A stretch of DNA of 64,000 nt from Microbacterium enclense (lineage in GTDB: Bacteria > Actinomycetota > Actinomycetes > Actinomycetales > Microbacteriaceae), in the NCBI GenBank assembly GCA_038182865.1, contig CP116226.1, forward strand, positions 1,054,001 through 1,118,000. The letters run 5' to 3'. Positions within the stretch are counted from its first letter, which is position 1; every line of letters starts with the position of its first letter. This document shows positions 17,432 through 26,617 of this stretch, piece by piece. The notes beneath the pieces were generated by a model, which worked only from the letters and a program-made list of their open reading frames with translations, was not told the origin of the DNA and searched no databases. A program made the translations under genes and the position numbers.

Positions 17432-19956
17432 CCATCACCGCCCCTCCGTCACCCGCCACGATCCGGGGGTGGGTCGCCGCCGCCGGCCGCGCCATCGCCC
17501 CGCACTTCCCCCTCGAGACGTTCATCGCCCGCAACCCCGTCGCCGGCTACGAGAACCTCGAGTGGGAGGAGGCGATCACCCTGATCGCGCGGGAGCACGG
17601 CATCCTGTTGTCCCATCCCGAGCAGCGCTTCCGGGAGCTGTACGCGCGGGAGCGGATCTCGTCCGACGACCTGACGGCCGCCCTCCGTTTCACGATCGCC
17701 GACGCCCGCGCGTCCCGCCCCCTTCGCGTCGGGAACCTCCCCACGACCGTGGGCGAGGTGCTGCGGCAGGACCTGCTCGTGTCACCGCCGCTGGCGCCCG
17801 CCGCGTCTCTGCCGACCCCGGCGAGCGTGCTGGCGCCCCGCGTGCATGCCCGCGTCGACGACCTCACGGCACGGTGGCTCGGCGCCGTCCTCGGCACCGG
17901 CGTCTGGACGGGCCCCGTCACCCGCGACGGCATGTGGAGCGGGTGGCGGCGACTGGCCGCTCTCGACCCCACGCTGTCGCGGCGCGTGCGGACCGGCATC
18001 CGGAAGACGTCCGACGACCCCGCGGCCGCGATCGGTGAGGCCGTCGCGCGGTGGCGGCTCCACGGAGAGGCGGCCGAAGACCTCCTTCGGGCGCACGTGC
18101 TCGCGCAGCCCGGCTGGGCGGCTCTCGTGCGGCACCTCGCGGACGGCTCCCGGCAGATCGACCTCACCACGCTCGTCGCCATCCGCGTGACGCTGGAGCG
18201 ACTGCTGCTTCCCGCAGACGTCTCCCTGCCTCTGCCCGGGGAGACGGCGTCCGAGGAGGACGCCCGGGTCGGCGCGGTCACCCTCGCCCTCGGAGCCGAC
18301 CCCGGCGACGCCGCGGCCCGGGCGACCGTCAGCCGCACGCTCTCCCTGCTGAGCCCCGCGACGCGCCTCGCCGTCTGGCAGGAGGCGTACGAGCGCGGTG
18401 CGGCGCGCGCCCTCGCCCCGGCACCGACCCCGGAGACCCTCCCGACCGACCGCCCGCTCGCGCAGGCGGTGTTCTGCATCGACACCCGCTCCGAGAGCTT
18501 CCGCCGCCACCTCGAGGCGTCGGGCCCCATCGAGACGCTCGGCTTCGCGGGATTCTTCGCGGTGCCGATCTCGTTCCGTCCCGCCGACGGGTCCGGCGAG
18601 GTCGCCTCGTGCCCGGTGCTGCTCACCCCGCGCGTCGCGATCACCGAATCGTCCGTCGACCGTGACGCCCTCGCGCGATGGCGGCGTCGGCGCGAGGCGG
18701 AGGGGGAACGGGATGCCATGGCCGACGCGCTGAAAGAGTCGCCGGTCACGCCCTTCGCGTTCGCCGAGACGGCGGGGTGGGTGCTCGGCGCCGCCTCGGC
18801 GCTGCGGACCCTCGCGCCCGAGGGCTGGCGCGCCCTCGTGACGAAGGGGCGCGCAGCGAAGCCGTCCACGCACGTGGATGCCGACGTCGTCTTCTCGCTC
18901 GAGGAGCGTGTCCTGTACGCCGAGACGGCGCTGCGCATGATGGGGCTGATCGACGGTTTCGCCCCCATCGTGCTGCTGTGCGGCCACGGCGCCTCGGTGA
19001 CGAACAACCCCTTCGCCTCGAGCCTGCAGTGCGGAGCGTGCGGCGGGCACGAGGGCGAGCCGAACGCGCGCGCCGCGGCGATGATCTTCAACGACCCCGA
19101 GACACGGCGAGCCCTCGCCGAGCGTGGCATCCGGATCCCTTCCGACACCCTGTTCCTCGCCGCGCAGATGGACACCGTGACCGACGAGGTCGCCCTCCTC
19201 GAGCCGTGGACCGTGCCGGCCACGCACGAGACGGCCGTGCTCGAGCTCCGCCGCCACCTCGGCACCGCCCGCACCGCGAACGCGGCGGACCGCAGCGCCG
19301 GCCTGCCTGGCGGTGCGGGTGCTCTCGACCCGATCCGGAGCACCGAGCGGCGGGCCGCCGACTGGGCGGAGGTGTACCCGGAGTGGGGGCTCATGGGCAA
19401 CGCGGCATTCATCGTCGGCCCGCGCGCCATGACGGCCGGTCGAGACCTCGGCCGCCGCGCCTTCCTGCACAGCTACGACGCCGCCGCCGATCCCGACGGC
19501 GCGGGACTCGAGACGATCCTGACGGCGCCGATGATCGTGGCGCAGTGGATCAACGCCCAGTACGCGGCGTCGACCGTCGCCCCCGACCGCTTCGGCGCGG
19601 GCCCGAAGCCGCTGCACAACGTCGTCGGCACCGTCGGCGTGCTCTCAGGCTATGGCGGCGACCTGCGGATCGGGCTCCCCTGGCAATCGGTCGGAGTGGG
19701 CGGCGAGGCCCACCACGAGCCCGTCCGCCTCCAGGTCTTCGTGCAGGCGCCGTTCGAGCGGGTGAACGCGATCGTCGACGCATCCGAGGTCGTCCGCACC
19801 CTCGTCGCCCACCGCTGGATCACCCTCCGCGTCCGCGAGCACGCCACCGCGCCGTGGATGCGCTGGGGGCGCTATGGCTGGCAGAGCGACGACCTCGACG
19901 CCGCCGCGACCCTTGGCATCCCTGCCGAACCCCTGACGAAGGAGACCCACTCATGA
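17428..19956 (+). CDS. dabA: DabA, zinc subunit of the DAB inorganic-carbon pump (DUF2309)
   Basis: This 842-residue cytoplasmic protein is a beta-carbonic-anhydrase-like enzyme that, with DabB, makes bicarbonate accumulate in the cell. The zinc site predicted from characterised DabA is complete: Cys350 and Asp352 in FCIDTRSESFRRH, His520 in LCGHGASVTNNPFAS and Cys535 in LQCGACGG. The 15-residue spacing between His and the last Cys matches the family. The N-terminus FPLETFIARNPVAGYENLEWEEA is the typical DUF2309 opening. It is coupled to dabB and to the PII-like gene by ATGA overlaps at both ends. In a heterotroph it would supply bicarbonate for anaplerotic carboxylases (inference). Confidence 0.94.
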   Translation: MTITAPPSPATIRGWVAAAGRAIAPHFPLETFIARNPVAGYENLEWEEAITLIAREHGILLSHPEQRFRELYARERISSDDLTAALRFTIADARASRPLRVGNLPTTVGEVLRQDLLVSPPLAPAASLPTPASVLAPRVHARVDDLTARWLGAVLGTGVWTGPVTRDGMWSGWRRLAALDPTLSRRVRTGIRKTSDDPAAAIGEAVARWRLHGEAAEDLLRAHVLAQPGWAALVRHLADGSRQIDLTTLVAIRVTLERLLLPADVSLPLPGETASEEDARVGAVTLALGADPGDAAARATVSRTLSLLSPATRLAVWQEAYERGAARALAPAPTPETLPTDRPLAQAVFCIDTRSESFRRHLEASGPIETLGFAGFFAVPISFRPADGSGEVASCPVLLTPRVAITESSVDRDALARWRRRREAEGERDAMADALKESPVTPFAFAETAGWVLGAASALRTLAPEGWRALVTKGRAAKPSTHVDADVVFSLEERVLYAETALRMMGLIDGFAPIVLLCGHGASVTNNPFASSLQCGACGGHEGEPNARAAAMIFNDPETRRALAERGIRIPSDTLFLAAQMDTVTDEVALLEPWTVPATHETAVLELRRHLGTARTANAADRSAGLPGGAGALDPIRSTERRAADWAEVYPEWGLMGNAAFIVGPRAMTAGRDLGRRAFLHSYDAAADPDGAGLETILTAPMIVAQWINAQYAASTVAPDRFGAGPKPLHNVVGTVGVLSGYGGDLRIGLPWQSVGVGGEAHHEPVRLQVFVQAPFERVNAIVDASEVVRTLVAHRWITLRVREHATAPWMRWGRYGWQSDDLDAAATLGIPAEPLTKETHS

Positions 19957-20276
19957 GCCTGTCCGATCTGACCCCGATGACGAAGATCGAGGTGGTCGTC
20001 GCAAGCCGCGACGTCGCCGAGGTGTCCGCCCTCATGCAGTCGCTCGGCGCCCGCGGCTACACCGCGATCACGGGCGTTGCCGGCGTCGGGCACCACGGCG
20101 CCCGCGGTGGCCGTCTGCTGTTCAACGACCACGATGCCCTCACCCTGCTCGTGACCGTCGTCGCCCCCGAGCGCGCGGACGCGATCGTCGACGGCATCCG
20201 CCCGCTGCTGGAACGCGCGGCCGGAGTGATGTTCGTCTCGCCCACCGCGGTGAGCCGGCCCGACTACTTCGTGTGA
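19953..20276 (+). CDS. PII-like signalling protein of the dab operon
   Basis: This 107-residue protein has the PII ferredoxin-like fold pattern: TKIEVVVASRDVAEVSALMQ, a long T-loop-like segment with GVAGVGHHGARGG, and TLLVTVVAPERADAIVDGIRPLLE. The true GlnB uridylylation tyrosine motif is absent, so it belongs with the divergent PII-like proteins that accompany carbon or metal transporters, as SbtB does with SbtA. It overlaps dabA by ATGA. A role in gating DabAB in response to a nucleotide is inferred from context only. Confidence 0.85.
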   Translation: MSLSDLTPMTKIEVVVASRDVAEVSALMQSLGARGYTAITGVAGVGHHGARGGRLLFNDHDALTLLVTVVAPERADAIVDGIRPLLERAAGVMFVSPTAVSRPDYFV

Positions 20277-21106
20277 TGGCGACGAACACGCGCGCGAAGT
20301 CGCCCTTCGCGGGAGCGACCGTGGCCGTCGGCACCCTGCACGGCAAGGAGGCGGCGTTCGCGCCCGCCTTCTCGCGGTGGTTGGATGCACGGGTCTGCCC
20401 CACGGTGGCGCTCGACACCGACGCCCTCGGCACGTTCACGCGTGACGTCCCTCGGACGGTCACGCCGGAGGAGGCGGCCACGGCGAAGGCCCGCGGGGCC
20501 GCCGCCGAGCTGGGCACCCTGACGGGCGTGGCGACCGAGGCCTCGTACACGCCCGCGCTCGGCGGGTTCGGCCCGATGGTGCACGAAGAACTCGCCGTCT
20601 TCGTCGACCTCGAACGGGGCATCCGGGTGCGACACGGCATCCGGCAGTACACCCACGTCGCCCCTGCGCGCGTGGTCCGCACGGAGGCCGAGGCGCGCCG
20701 GTACCTCGATCGCGTCGGCTTTCCGCACCAGGCGGTCGTGGCGCGCACCGACGAGGGGCTGACGAAGGGGATCCAGGATGCCGCGGCCGTGCTGTCGCTC
20801 GTGCGCCGAGGTCCCGTCGAGCTCGAGCCCGATCTGCGCGCTCACATGAACCCGGAGCGCCGACGCACCCTGCGGCGCTTGTCGTGGCTGCTCGCGGGAC
20901 GCCTCACCCGGTTGTGCCCGGGGTGCAGGTGCCCGGGATTCGGGCCGATCGGCGTCGTGCGGGGCCTCCCGTGCGCGGCGTGCGGCAGCGCGACCTCGCA
21001 GGTGCGCTTCGACGTCGACGGCTGCCCGCGCTGCGACGAACAGCGCAAGCGCCGCCGGGCGGTGAAGAACGCCGACCCCGCCACGTGCGATGCGTGCAAC
21101 CCGTGA
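20276..21106 (+). CDS. Uncharacterised protein with C-terminal zinc-ribbon cysteines (DUF6671-like)
   Basis: This 276-residue protein is the fourth gene of the dab operon; its ATG overlaps the PII-like stop by one base (TGATG). The N-terminal two thirds look globular (FAGATVAVGTLHGKEAAFAP, ASYTPALGGFGPMVHEELAVF, RVVRTEAEARRYLDRVGFPH). The C-terminal part has four Cys pairs, CPGCRC, CAACG, CPRCDEQRK and CDACNP, a pattern of zinc ribbons. I believe it matches DUF6671 but cannot confirm this. The catalytic-looking His/Glu residues in the first part and the coupling to dabA make it the least understood piece of this locus. The tail also resembles nucleic-acid-binding ribbons. Confidence 0.8.
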   Translation: MATNTRAKSPFAGATVAVGTLHGKEAAFAPAFSRWLDARVCPTVALDTDALGTFTRDVPRTVTPEEAATAKARGAAAELGTLTGVATEASYTPALGGFGPMVHEELAVFVDLERGIRVRHGIRQYTHVAPARVVRTEAEARRYLDRVGFPHQAVVARTDEGLTKGIQDAAAVLSLVRRGPVELEPDLRAHMNPERRRTLRRLSWLLAGRLTRLCPGCRCPGFGPIGVVRGLPCAACGSATSQVRFDVDGCPRCDEQRKRRRAVKNADPATCDACNP

Positions 21107-21121
21107 GGGCGGGCGTTCCGT

Positions 21122-21865
21122 TCAGGGCAGTCCCTCGAGGGGGAGGTCGGGCAGCACGACCCACCCCTCGCGGCGGGCGACCGGCAGATCATCGGACGCC
21201 GGACGCTCGAACGCCCCGAGAGCGCCGGAGCGGGTCGCCAGGGCGGCCACCACGGCGTCGAACGCGTCCGCGTTCGCGATCGCGAGCGGAACGAACGCGC
21301 CGAGATCGAGCCACGGTGCGCGCCCGGACAGCGAGGTGAGGAGCGCGTCCCGGCGCGAGGCATCCACGCGATATCCGGTCGTGTCGAAGCCCCAGAGACG
21401 CAACGATCCGCCCGGGTACACCTCGAACAGGCGCCCCTCGGCGGCGCGATCGACGCCGAAACCAGCCTCGGCGAGGCGCCGCAGGAGCCCCGCGCAGCGC
21501 AGCGCGGTGACCCCCAGGCGGTCGGTCGAGACGCTCAACGGCCAGCGGCCGATGCGATCGCGCACCACGTGATCGGTGCGCCGGTACACGAGGGGCCGAC
21601 GCCAGTCGGCTCCGCCCTCGACGGGACCACGCGTCGGCGGCTCGGCCGCATGGTGCGCCCGCACGAAGTCGACGAACGCATCGGGCCAGCCGAGGGGGCA
21701 GTCGACCCCCAGCCACACCTCGTCGGAGGCGACGGATGCCACGATCGTCGAATCGTCGACCCCGACCTCGAGACGCGTGAGGTGCGCCTGAGCGCCCTCC
21801 CACATGATCTCCGCGAGTGCTGTCCCCGCCGCCCCGGCAGCCAGGTCGACCCCGATCGTTCTCAT
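21122..21865 (-). CDS. DUF429 family protein
   Basis: This 247-residue protein starts with an RNase-H-like MRTIGVDLAAGAAGTALAEI and has VWLGVDCPLGWPDAFVDFVR and RRTDHVVRDRIGRWPLSVSTD, which are DUF429 marks. FEVYPGGSLRLWGF and IANADAFDAVVAALAT complete the family pattern. The fold suggests a nuclease-like or nucleotide-handling role, which is untested. The ATG at 21865 is preceded by TAGGCT 7 nt upstream, so it is probably leaderless. It converges on the dab operon with a 15-bp gap and no clear terminator. Confidence 0.85.
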   Translation of the reverse strand: MRTIGVDLAAGAAGTALAEIMWEGAQAHLTRLEVGVDDSTIVASVASDEVWLGVDCPLGWPDAFVDFVRAHHAAEPPTRGPVEGGADWRRPLVYRRTDHVVRDRIGRWPLSVSTDRLGVTALRCAGLLRRLAEAGFGVDRAAEGRLFEVYPGGSLRLWGFDTTGYRVDASRRDALLTSLSGRAPWLDLGAFVPLAIANADAFDAVVAALATRSGALGAFERPASDDLPVARREGWVVLPDLPLEGLP

Positions 21866-21978
21866 CGTCGGCAGCCTACGTCGCGTGCCCGCGCGGCGGG
21901 TGAGGTTGCGGATCGCGACGGGTGCAGCAACGGGCGGCTCGCGTTGCCCGCCCGTCGGCTCGGTGTGAGGATCGCCGG

Positions 21979-22122
21979 ATGCCCGACGCCGACCTCTCCG
22001 ACCCGCTCAGCGCCCGCGACTCCCGTCGCGTCCCCGCGGTCGAGGCACCGGATCTCCGCCGGGACGACCCGCGGGTGACGTCCGTCGTCGCTCTGCGCAC
22101 CAGCGTGGAGGTGATCGTCTGA
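21979..22122 (+). CDS. Small protein of unknown function (47 aa)
   Basis: A 47-codon frame reads MPDADLSDPLSARDSRRVPA, is acidic then basic, and ends in a hydrophobic SVVALRTSVEVIV. GAGGAT lies 6 nt before the ATG, the same spacing as other leaderless starts here and the same hexamer as before the gene at 24481. It has no recognisable homology and could be spurious. It sits 44 bp upstream of the AraC-type gene on the same strand. Confidence 0.4.
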   Translation: MPDADLSDPLSARDSRRVPAVEAPDLRRDDPRVTSVVALRTSVEVIV

Positions 22123-22166
22123 GCGCGGCGAGGAATAGCGACGGGACGAGGGCGGTTTCCCGCTTC

Positions 22167-23066
22167 GTGACACCGCACGCCGCCGCCCTCGATCGCGCTC
22201 TCGCGTCGCTCGACATCAGCGCCGAGAACGCGCGGCGTTCGGCCCTCGCCACGGGAGAGCGCCTCGCCGTCCCGCGGGGAGAGGCGACGCTGGTCTTCGT
22301 CCGCTCGGGCGAGATCACCGGCGACATCGGCGAGAACCTCGGCTGCGCGGTGGACGCGCCCTCCGGGCATGCCGCCACCTTGCGCGGGCGCCGCACGCTT
22401 CTCGCGGGTGACGCCTTCGTGTCCTTCGGCTGCGAGCACCTCGACCTCACGTCGCAGTCCGGCGCCGAGGTCACCGTCATCTCCGCCGAGCTCGCGCGCA
22501 CGGTGTCGTCATGGACCCTCCCCGGGGTCGTCTTCGTGAACGACTTCGCCCACGCCGAGCCGGCAGCCGCCGCCCTGGCCTCGCACCTCGGTCCCACCGG
22601 GGGCGAGCCCGGTCGCTCGCGCTCGGGCGACAACGTGATCTGCCGCATCATGGTGCGGACGGTCCTTCTCGCCGTAATCCGCGCGTGGGCCTTCGACAAC
22701 GCCAGCGCCGTCTGGCCTCCCCGCGCGGATGATCCGTTCCTGGACCGCGTGGCCGCCGCGATCGCCGACGACCCCGGACACCCGTGGACCGCGGAGGAGA
22801 TGGCAGGCCTCGCCGCCATGTCGCGCTCGGTGTTCGCGGAGCGGTTCCGCGAGGCGTTCGGCCGCTCTCCCGGCGGATACGTGACCGACGCCCGCGTTCA
22901 CCGCGCGAAAGAGCTGCTCGAGGCCGGGGAGAGCGTCAGCGACGTGTCGCGCGCGCTCGGCTACGCCTCCGACGAGGGATTCCGTCGCGCGTTCCGCCGG
23001 ATCGTCGGCGTCGCCCCGTCGGAGTGGCGGACCGCGCCGGGGCCCGCGCCGATCTCGCACGGCTGA
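22167..23066 (+). CDS. AraC family transcriptional regulator
   Basis: This 299-residue regulator has an N-terminal cupin-like sensing half (about 25-165) and a C-terminal double helix-turn-helix: HPWTAEEMAGLAAMSRSVFAERFREAFGRSPGGYV, then RAKELLEAGESVSDVSRALGYASDEGFRRAFRR. This arrangement is typical of AraC regulators that control a nearby efflux or catabolic gene. The MFS gene that converges on it is a possible target. The GTG at 22167 is chosen because the frame upstream is short; no strong ribosome site is visible. Confidence 0.88.
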   Translation: MTPHAAALDRALASLDISAENARRSALATGERLAVPRGEATLVFVRSGEITGDIGENLGCAVDAPSGHAATLRGRRTLLAGDAFVSFGCEHLDLTSQSGAEVTVISAELARTVSSWTLPGVVFVNDFAHAEPAAAALASHLGPTGGEPGRSRSGDNVICRIMVRTVLLAVIRAWAFDNASAVWPPRADDPFLDRVAAAIADDPGHPWTAEEMAGLAAMSRSVFAERFREAFGRSPGGYVTDARVHRAKELLEAGESVSDVSRALGYASDEGFRRAFRRIVGVAPSEWRTAPGPAPISHG

Positions 23067-23105
23067 CCCCGCCCGAGGTCCGTGGCGGCGACGCGAGCGC
23101 GAGGT

Positions 23106-23136
23106 GGGGGCGCGTCCGCGGGAGTCGCACGCGCCC
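23106..23136. terminator. Bidirectional hairpin between AraC and MFS genes
   Basis: GGGGCGCGT (23106-23114) and ACGCGCCCC (23128-23136) pair perfectly around a 13-nt loop. It lies between two converging genes. There is no T tract, as is common in high-GC actinobacteria. Confidence 0.55.
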
Positions 23137-23145
23137 CTGCCCCGG

Positions 23146-24342
23146 TCAGCGCGCCCGCGGAACCCGCAACGACAGACCGAACAGCACGGCGCCCACGACG
23201 AGGAGCGCGACGCCCACGGCATCCGTCACCACCACCCCGGCGGCATCGACGAGCACGCCGCCGACACCGGCGGCCACGACGATCGCGAGCTGGAAGCCGG
23301 TGACCACGAGGCTGCCCCCGGCCTCGAGGCGGTCGGGCATGCGGTGGCCGATCCAGGTGTTCACGATGATCAGCCACGACGCGAACAGGAAGCCCCAGGC
23401 GAAGACCGCCCCCGCCACCGCGACGAGTCCCCCGGGCATGGTGAGCACGACGACGATCGACGCGGCGATCGCGAGCGGACCGCCCACGGCCAGGATGCCG
23501 AAGGCCCGGTCGACCACCATGCCGATGACGATGTTGCCCACGAGGCCGCCGGCGCCGAACAGCGTGAGCAGCATCACCACCGTGCCGGCGTCCACCTCGG
23601 GAAGACGCTCGAGCAGGAGCCGCACGTAGGTGTAGGCGAGGAAGTGCCCGAGCACGATGAGGACGTGCCCGGCCAGGCCGAGCGCGGCGCCCGGTCGGCG
23701 GAACGTGTCGACCAGCAGACGGATGGTGGATGCCGAGGCCGCCGGCACGCGCGGGAGCACGAGACGCACCGCGAGCCCGACGACGGCCGACGCGATTCCG
23801 ACGAGGAGGAAGGCCAGTCGCCAGTCGAGCGCTTCGCTGAGCATCACGCCCAGCGGCACGCCCGCGACCGTCGCGAGCGAGAGACCGGCCGAGGTGAACA
23901 TGACGGCGCGACCGATGCGTCCGGGGGCGGAGAGGCTCGAGGCGACGGTGATCGACATCGACCAATAGGTGCTGATGGCGGCACCGAGGAGGAAGCGGGC
24001 GAAAAGGATCGTGACGAGGTGGGGCGCGGCGGCGACGACGATGCTCGACACGGCGGCCGCGGCCGCGGCGCCGACCAGGAGGGTGCGGCGGTCGAGGCGC
24101 GGGAAGATCAACCCCACCGTCGGCGCCATCAGCAACCCGGCGAGCGCCGTGACGGTGACGGTCTGACCCGCCTGCCCGGGGGTGATCCCGAGTCCCGCGG
24201 CCATCTCGGTCAGCACGCCGTTGGGGAGGAACTCGGCCGTGACGAGCAGGAAGCTCATGAGCATCATCACGACGAGACCGCCGTATCTCATGCAAGGGGC
24301 GGCGGCGACGACGGGAAGGGGGACGGATGCGGTCGTGGGCAT
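23146..24342 (-). CDS. MFS transporter (AraJ/YdhP-like efflux)
   Basis: This 398-residue, 12-helix MFS protein has the N-terminal signature SFLLVTAEFLPNGVLTEMAAGLGITPG of the DHA1 AraJ/YdhP branch and the motif A-like loop FPRLDRRTLLVG. The family exports drugs, sugars or arabinosides. The ATG at 24342 has GAGCAT ending 6 nt upstream and lies close to the natural N-terminal length; a longer Arg-rich extension is rejected. It converges with the AraC regulator. Confidence 0.9.
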   Translation of the reverse strand: MPTTASVPLPVVAAAPCMRYGGLVVMMLMSFLLVTAEFLPNGVLTEMAAGLGITPGQAGQTVTVTALAGLLMAPTVGLIFPRLDRRTLLVGAAAAAAVSSIVVAAAPHLVTILFARFLLGAAISTYWSMSITVASSLSAPGRIGRAVMFTSAGLSLATVAGVPLGVMLSEALDWRLAFLLVGIASAVVGLAVRLVLPRVPAASASTIRLLVDTFRRPGAALGLAGHVLIVLGHFLAYTYVRLLLERLPEVDAGTVVMLLTLFGAGGLVGNIVIGMVVDRAFGILAVGGPLAIAASIVVVLTMPGGLVAVAGAVFAWGFLFASWLIIVNTWIGHRMPDRLEAGGSLVVTGFQLAIVVAAGVGGVLVDAAGVVVTDAVGVALLVVGAVLFGLSLRVPRAR

Positions 24343-24480
24343 GATTCGATGCTCGTCGGACGGCGGTCTCCGTGCCCGACCGATCGTCCGTGGCATCCGA
24401 CCGTTCGTCCGTGACGTCTTGCTCCGCAACCCCGGGCCGGACGTTCGCTCTCACCCGCGAGACCTGCGAGGATCACCCCA

Positions 24481-24851
24481 TGGCAGACGACGATCTCCCC
24501 GACTCCTTCGAGCCGGGTATCCGTGTGCCACCGCGGCCCGAACCGCCCGCGCCGCGGCTGCCGAAGGGCGACCTGCGAGCGGTGTCGGTCATCGCGATCA
24601 TCACGGGCAGCATCGTGATCGCCTGGCACATCTTCCTGGTGTCGGTCAGCGCGATCGCCGACTTCGATCAGTTCGTCTGGATCCAGATCGGCATCTGGGT
24701 GCTCGCCCTCGTGTCCTTGGTCACCGGCATCCTGAGCCTGAACGCGCGCATGGCGCGCGAGCTCGCCGCGGCCGGGTTCATCGCGGGCGTCGCCGCGGCT
24801 CTGCTGTCGCTGGGTATCGGCTTCTTCAGCGGCGCCGACTTCCTCCCCTGA
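24481..24851 (+). CDS. Small membrane protein of unknown function
   Basis: This 122-residue protein has a hydrophilic, proline-rich N-terminus (about 38 residues, PPRPEPPAPRLPKGDLRA) followed by three to four membrane helices: VSVIAIITGSIVIAWHIF, WIQIGIWVLALVSLVTGIL and LAAAGFIAGVAAALLSLGIG. Similar small proteins are common in Microbacteriaceae and often carry a DUF4190-like layout; function is unknown. GAGGAT ends 6 nt before the ATG. It ends 6 bp from the converging lipoprotein gene. Confidence 0.75.
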
Positions 24852-24857
24852 GGCGGG

Positions 24858-25361
24858 TCAGCCCTGGCCGCACTCCTCGCTGAGTTCGGTGAGGATCCAG
24901 GAGGCGTCCGCGCGTTCGAGGTGCACCGTGCCGCAGTCGCCGGTCGCGTAGGTCACCTGCAGCACCGCGTCGTCGGCGGTCTCCGACTCGAGGGCGACAG
25001 CGACCTCGGCCGGCATCCCCGCGGCCGCGTAGACCGCCGAGCTCTGGCGGATGAGGGTCGCGCAATCGCCGACCTCGACGCCGGTCGTGGCGGTGTACTC
25101 GGCGATCATGCGCTGTTGCAGGGGTTCGGTCAGCGCGCCGCAGGCGGCCACGGTGTCGGCGGAGCGCACCGCCGTCCACCACGTCTGGAAGGCCGCGACC
25201 GGACCGTCGGCGGGCACCGGCGAGGCGGTGGCCACGGGGCTGGCATCCGATGCCGGAGGCGCCGCGGCGGATGAGTCGTCGGATGCCGAGGAACCGGTGC
25301 ACCCGGTGAGGGCGAGACCGGCGGCGAGCAGGGTGATGACCAGCGCGTGGGGGGATCGCAT
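24858..25361 (-). CDS. Secreted lipoprotein of unknown function
   Basis: This 167-residue protein starts MRSPHALVITLLAAGLALTGC, a lipoprotein signal with lipobox LTGC. A Ser/Ala/Pro-rich tether of about 30 residues follows. The C-terminal domain (FQTWWTAVRSADTVAACGAL to the end) looks like an NTF2-like or DUF4878-like small domain with four cysteines (AACG, GDCA, GDCG, EECG) that may form disulfides outside the cell. GACAAT lies 6 nt before the ATG at 25361, so I prefer that start to the GTG one codon earlier. Confidence 0.75.
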   Translation of the reverse strand: MRSPHALVITLLAAGLALTGCTGSSASDDSSAAAPPASDASPVATASPVPADGPVAAFQTWWTAVRSADTVAACGALTEPLQQRMIAEYTATTGVEVGDCATLIRQSSAVYAAAGMPAEVAVALESETADDAVLQVTYATGDCGTVHLERADASWILTELSEECGQG

Positions 25362-25479
25362 CACTCCATTGTCGCCGAGCTCGGCGGCCGCGTCACGTCC
25401 GCTCGGGTTCAGCGGCCGCGAGGTCGAGCCTCGGAGTCCGGGTGCCTGGCGCTCCGCACCGCGCCGGAGCGGTGAGGAG

Positions 25480-26565
25480 TCACCGCCCGAAAGGCGGTCC
25501 GACGTAGCGCGCCGCCGGCCGGATGATCTTGGGGTCTCGGGCCTGTTCGAGCACGTGCGCCGTCCACCCGATCGTGCGGGCGAGCGCGAAGGTGGGCGTG
25601 AACATCGCGCGCGGGATCCCGCATTGCTCCATCACCACGGCGGCGTAGAACTCGACGTTGGCACGCAAGGGACGCTCGGGATGGCGGACCGCGAGAGCCT
25701 CCTCCGCCGCATGCTGGAAGGCCAGCGCCTGCGCCACGCGACCGCCGCCGAGACCCGTGGCGACCTCGCGCAGCAGTCGCGACCGCGGGTCGCTCGTGCG
25801 ATACACCGCGTGACCGAAGCCCATCAGGCGCCGCCCCGCCGCGAGCTCTCCGGCGACCCACGCCGCGGGGTCGTCGCCCGCCCGGTCGAGGCTGTCGAGG
25901 GCCCGGGCCGGCGCTCCCCCGTGCAGCGGCCCCGAGAGGGCTCCGAGCGCACCGGTGAGGCAGGATGCCATGTCGGCCCCGGTCGACGCGATGACGCGCG
26001 CGGTGAACGTCGAGGCGTTGAAACCGTGGTCCATCGCCGCGATGAGGTACGCCGACAGTGCGCGCACGTGCGCGTCGTCGGGCGCGTTCCCGGTGACGCG
26101 TTCGAGATAGTCGGCGACCACACCCGCCCCGCGGCCTCCCCCGCCCCCGGCGAGAGCGATCGGCGCCATCGCGGCGAAGGCGATCGCTTCTTCGAGCCGC
26201 GCGGCCTCGTCGAGGTCGTAGAGCGGGGAGGACCGACGGGCGGATGCCGCGAGCGTCCACACCGCGCGCAGTCGCGCGAGCGGCTGATCGGTGTGCGCCG
26301 CGACCGCGGCGACGAGCTCGGGCAGCCGCCGATCTGCCTGCGCGGTCGTCACGCGCTCGGCGAAGGCGGCGCCGTCGGCGCCGGCGGGGAGCTCGCCCAC
26401 GACGAGCAGATGCCAGACGTCTTCGAACGAGCGTTCGCGCGCGAGATCGACGGCCGCGTGGCCGCGGTAGTGGTAGAAACCGGCCTCGCCGTCGACGTCG
26501 CTGAGGGCGGTCTCGGCCGCCACGACGCCGTTCAGGCCGCGGGGCACATCGATCAGGTCGTTCAT
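25480..26565 (-). CDS. Citrate synthase family protein
   Basis: This 361-residue protein belongs to the citrate/methylcitrate synthase family, which condenses acetyl-CoA (or propionyl-CoA) with oxaloacetate. The two catalytic histidines are visible in SGPLHGGAPARALD and MGFGHAVYRTSDPR. The catalytic acid block reads RANVEFYAAVVME, with Glu where many family members have Asp (NVDFY). The Glu form exists in part of the family, so activity is not excluded. The start MNDLIDVPRGLNGVVAAET is the natural family N-terminus. It is divergent from a second citrate-synthase-like gene; together they suggest a specialised pair or heteromer rather than the main TCA enzyme. Confidence 0.88.
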   Translation of the reverse strand: MNDLIDVPRGLNGVVAAETALSDVDGEAGFYHYRGHAAVDLARERSFEDVWHLLVVGELPAGADGAAFAERVTTAQADRRLPELVAAVAAHTDQPLARLRAVWTLAASARRSSPLYDLDEAARLEEAIAFAAMAPIALAGGGGGRGAGVVADYLERVTGNAPDDAHVRALSAYLIAAMDHGFNASTFTARVIASTGADMASCLTGALGALSGPLHGGAPARALDSLDRAGDDPAAWVAGELAAGRRLMGFGHAVYRTSDPRSRLLREVATGLGGGRVAQALAFQHAAEEALAVRHPERPLRANVEFYAAVVMEQCGIPRAMFTPTFALARTIGWTAHVLEQARDPKIIRPAARYVGPPFGR

Positions 26566-26597
26566 GGGCCCAGTGTGCGAACATGACGACACCAGCG

Positions 26598-26616
26598 TCA
26601 ACGTTGATCGGATCAA
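26598..26616. promoter_or_regulatory. Overlapping palindromes between the divergent citrate synthase genes
   Basis: TCAACGTTGA (26598-26607) is a perfect 10-bp palindrome. TTGATC-G-GATCAA (26604-26616) is a perfect 13-bp palindrome overlapping it and ending one base before the plus-strand ATG. They sit in a 52-bp divergent gap and look like binding sites, possibly for the HTH domain of the adjacent fusion protein. Confidence 0.55.
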
Positions 26617-26617
26617 G

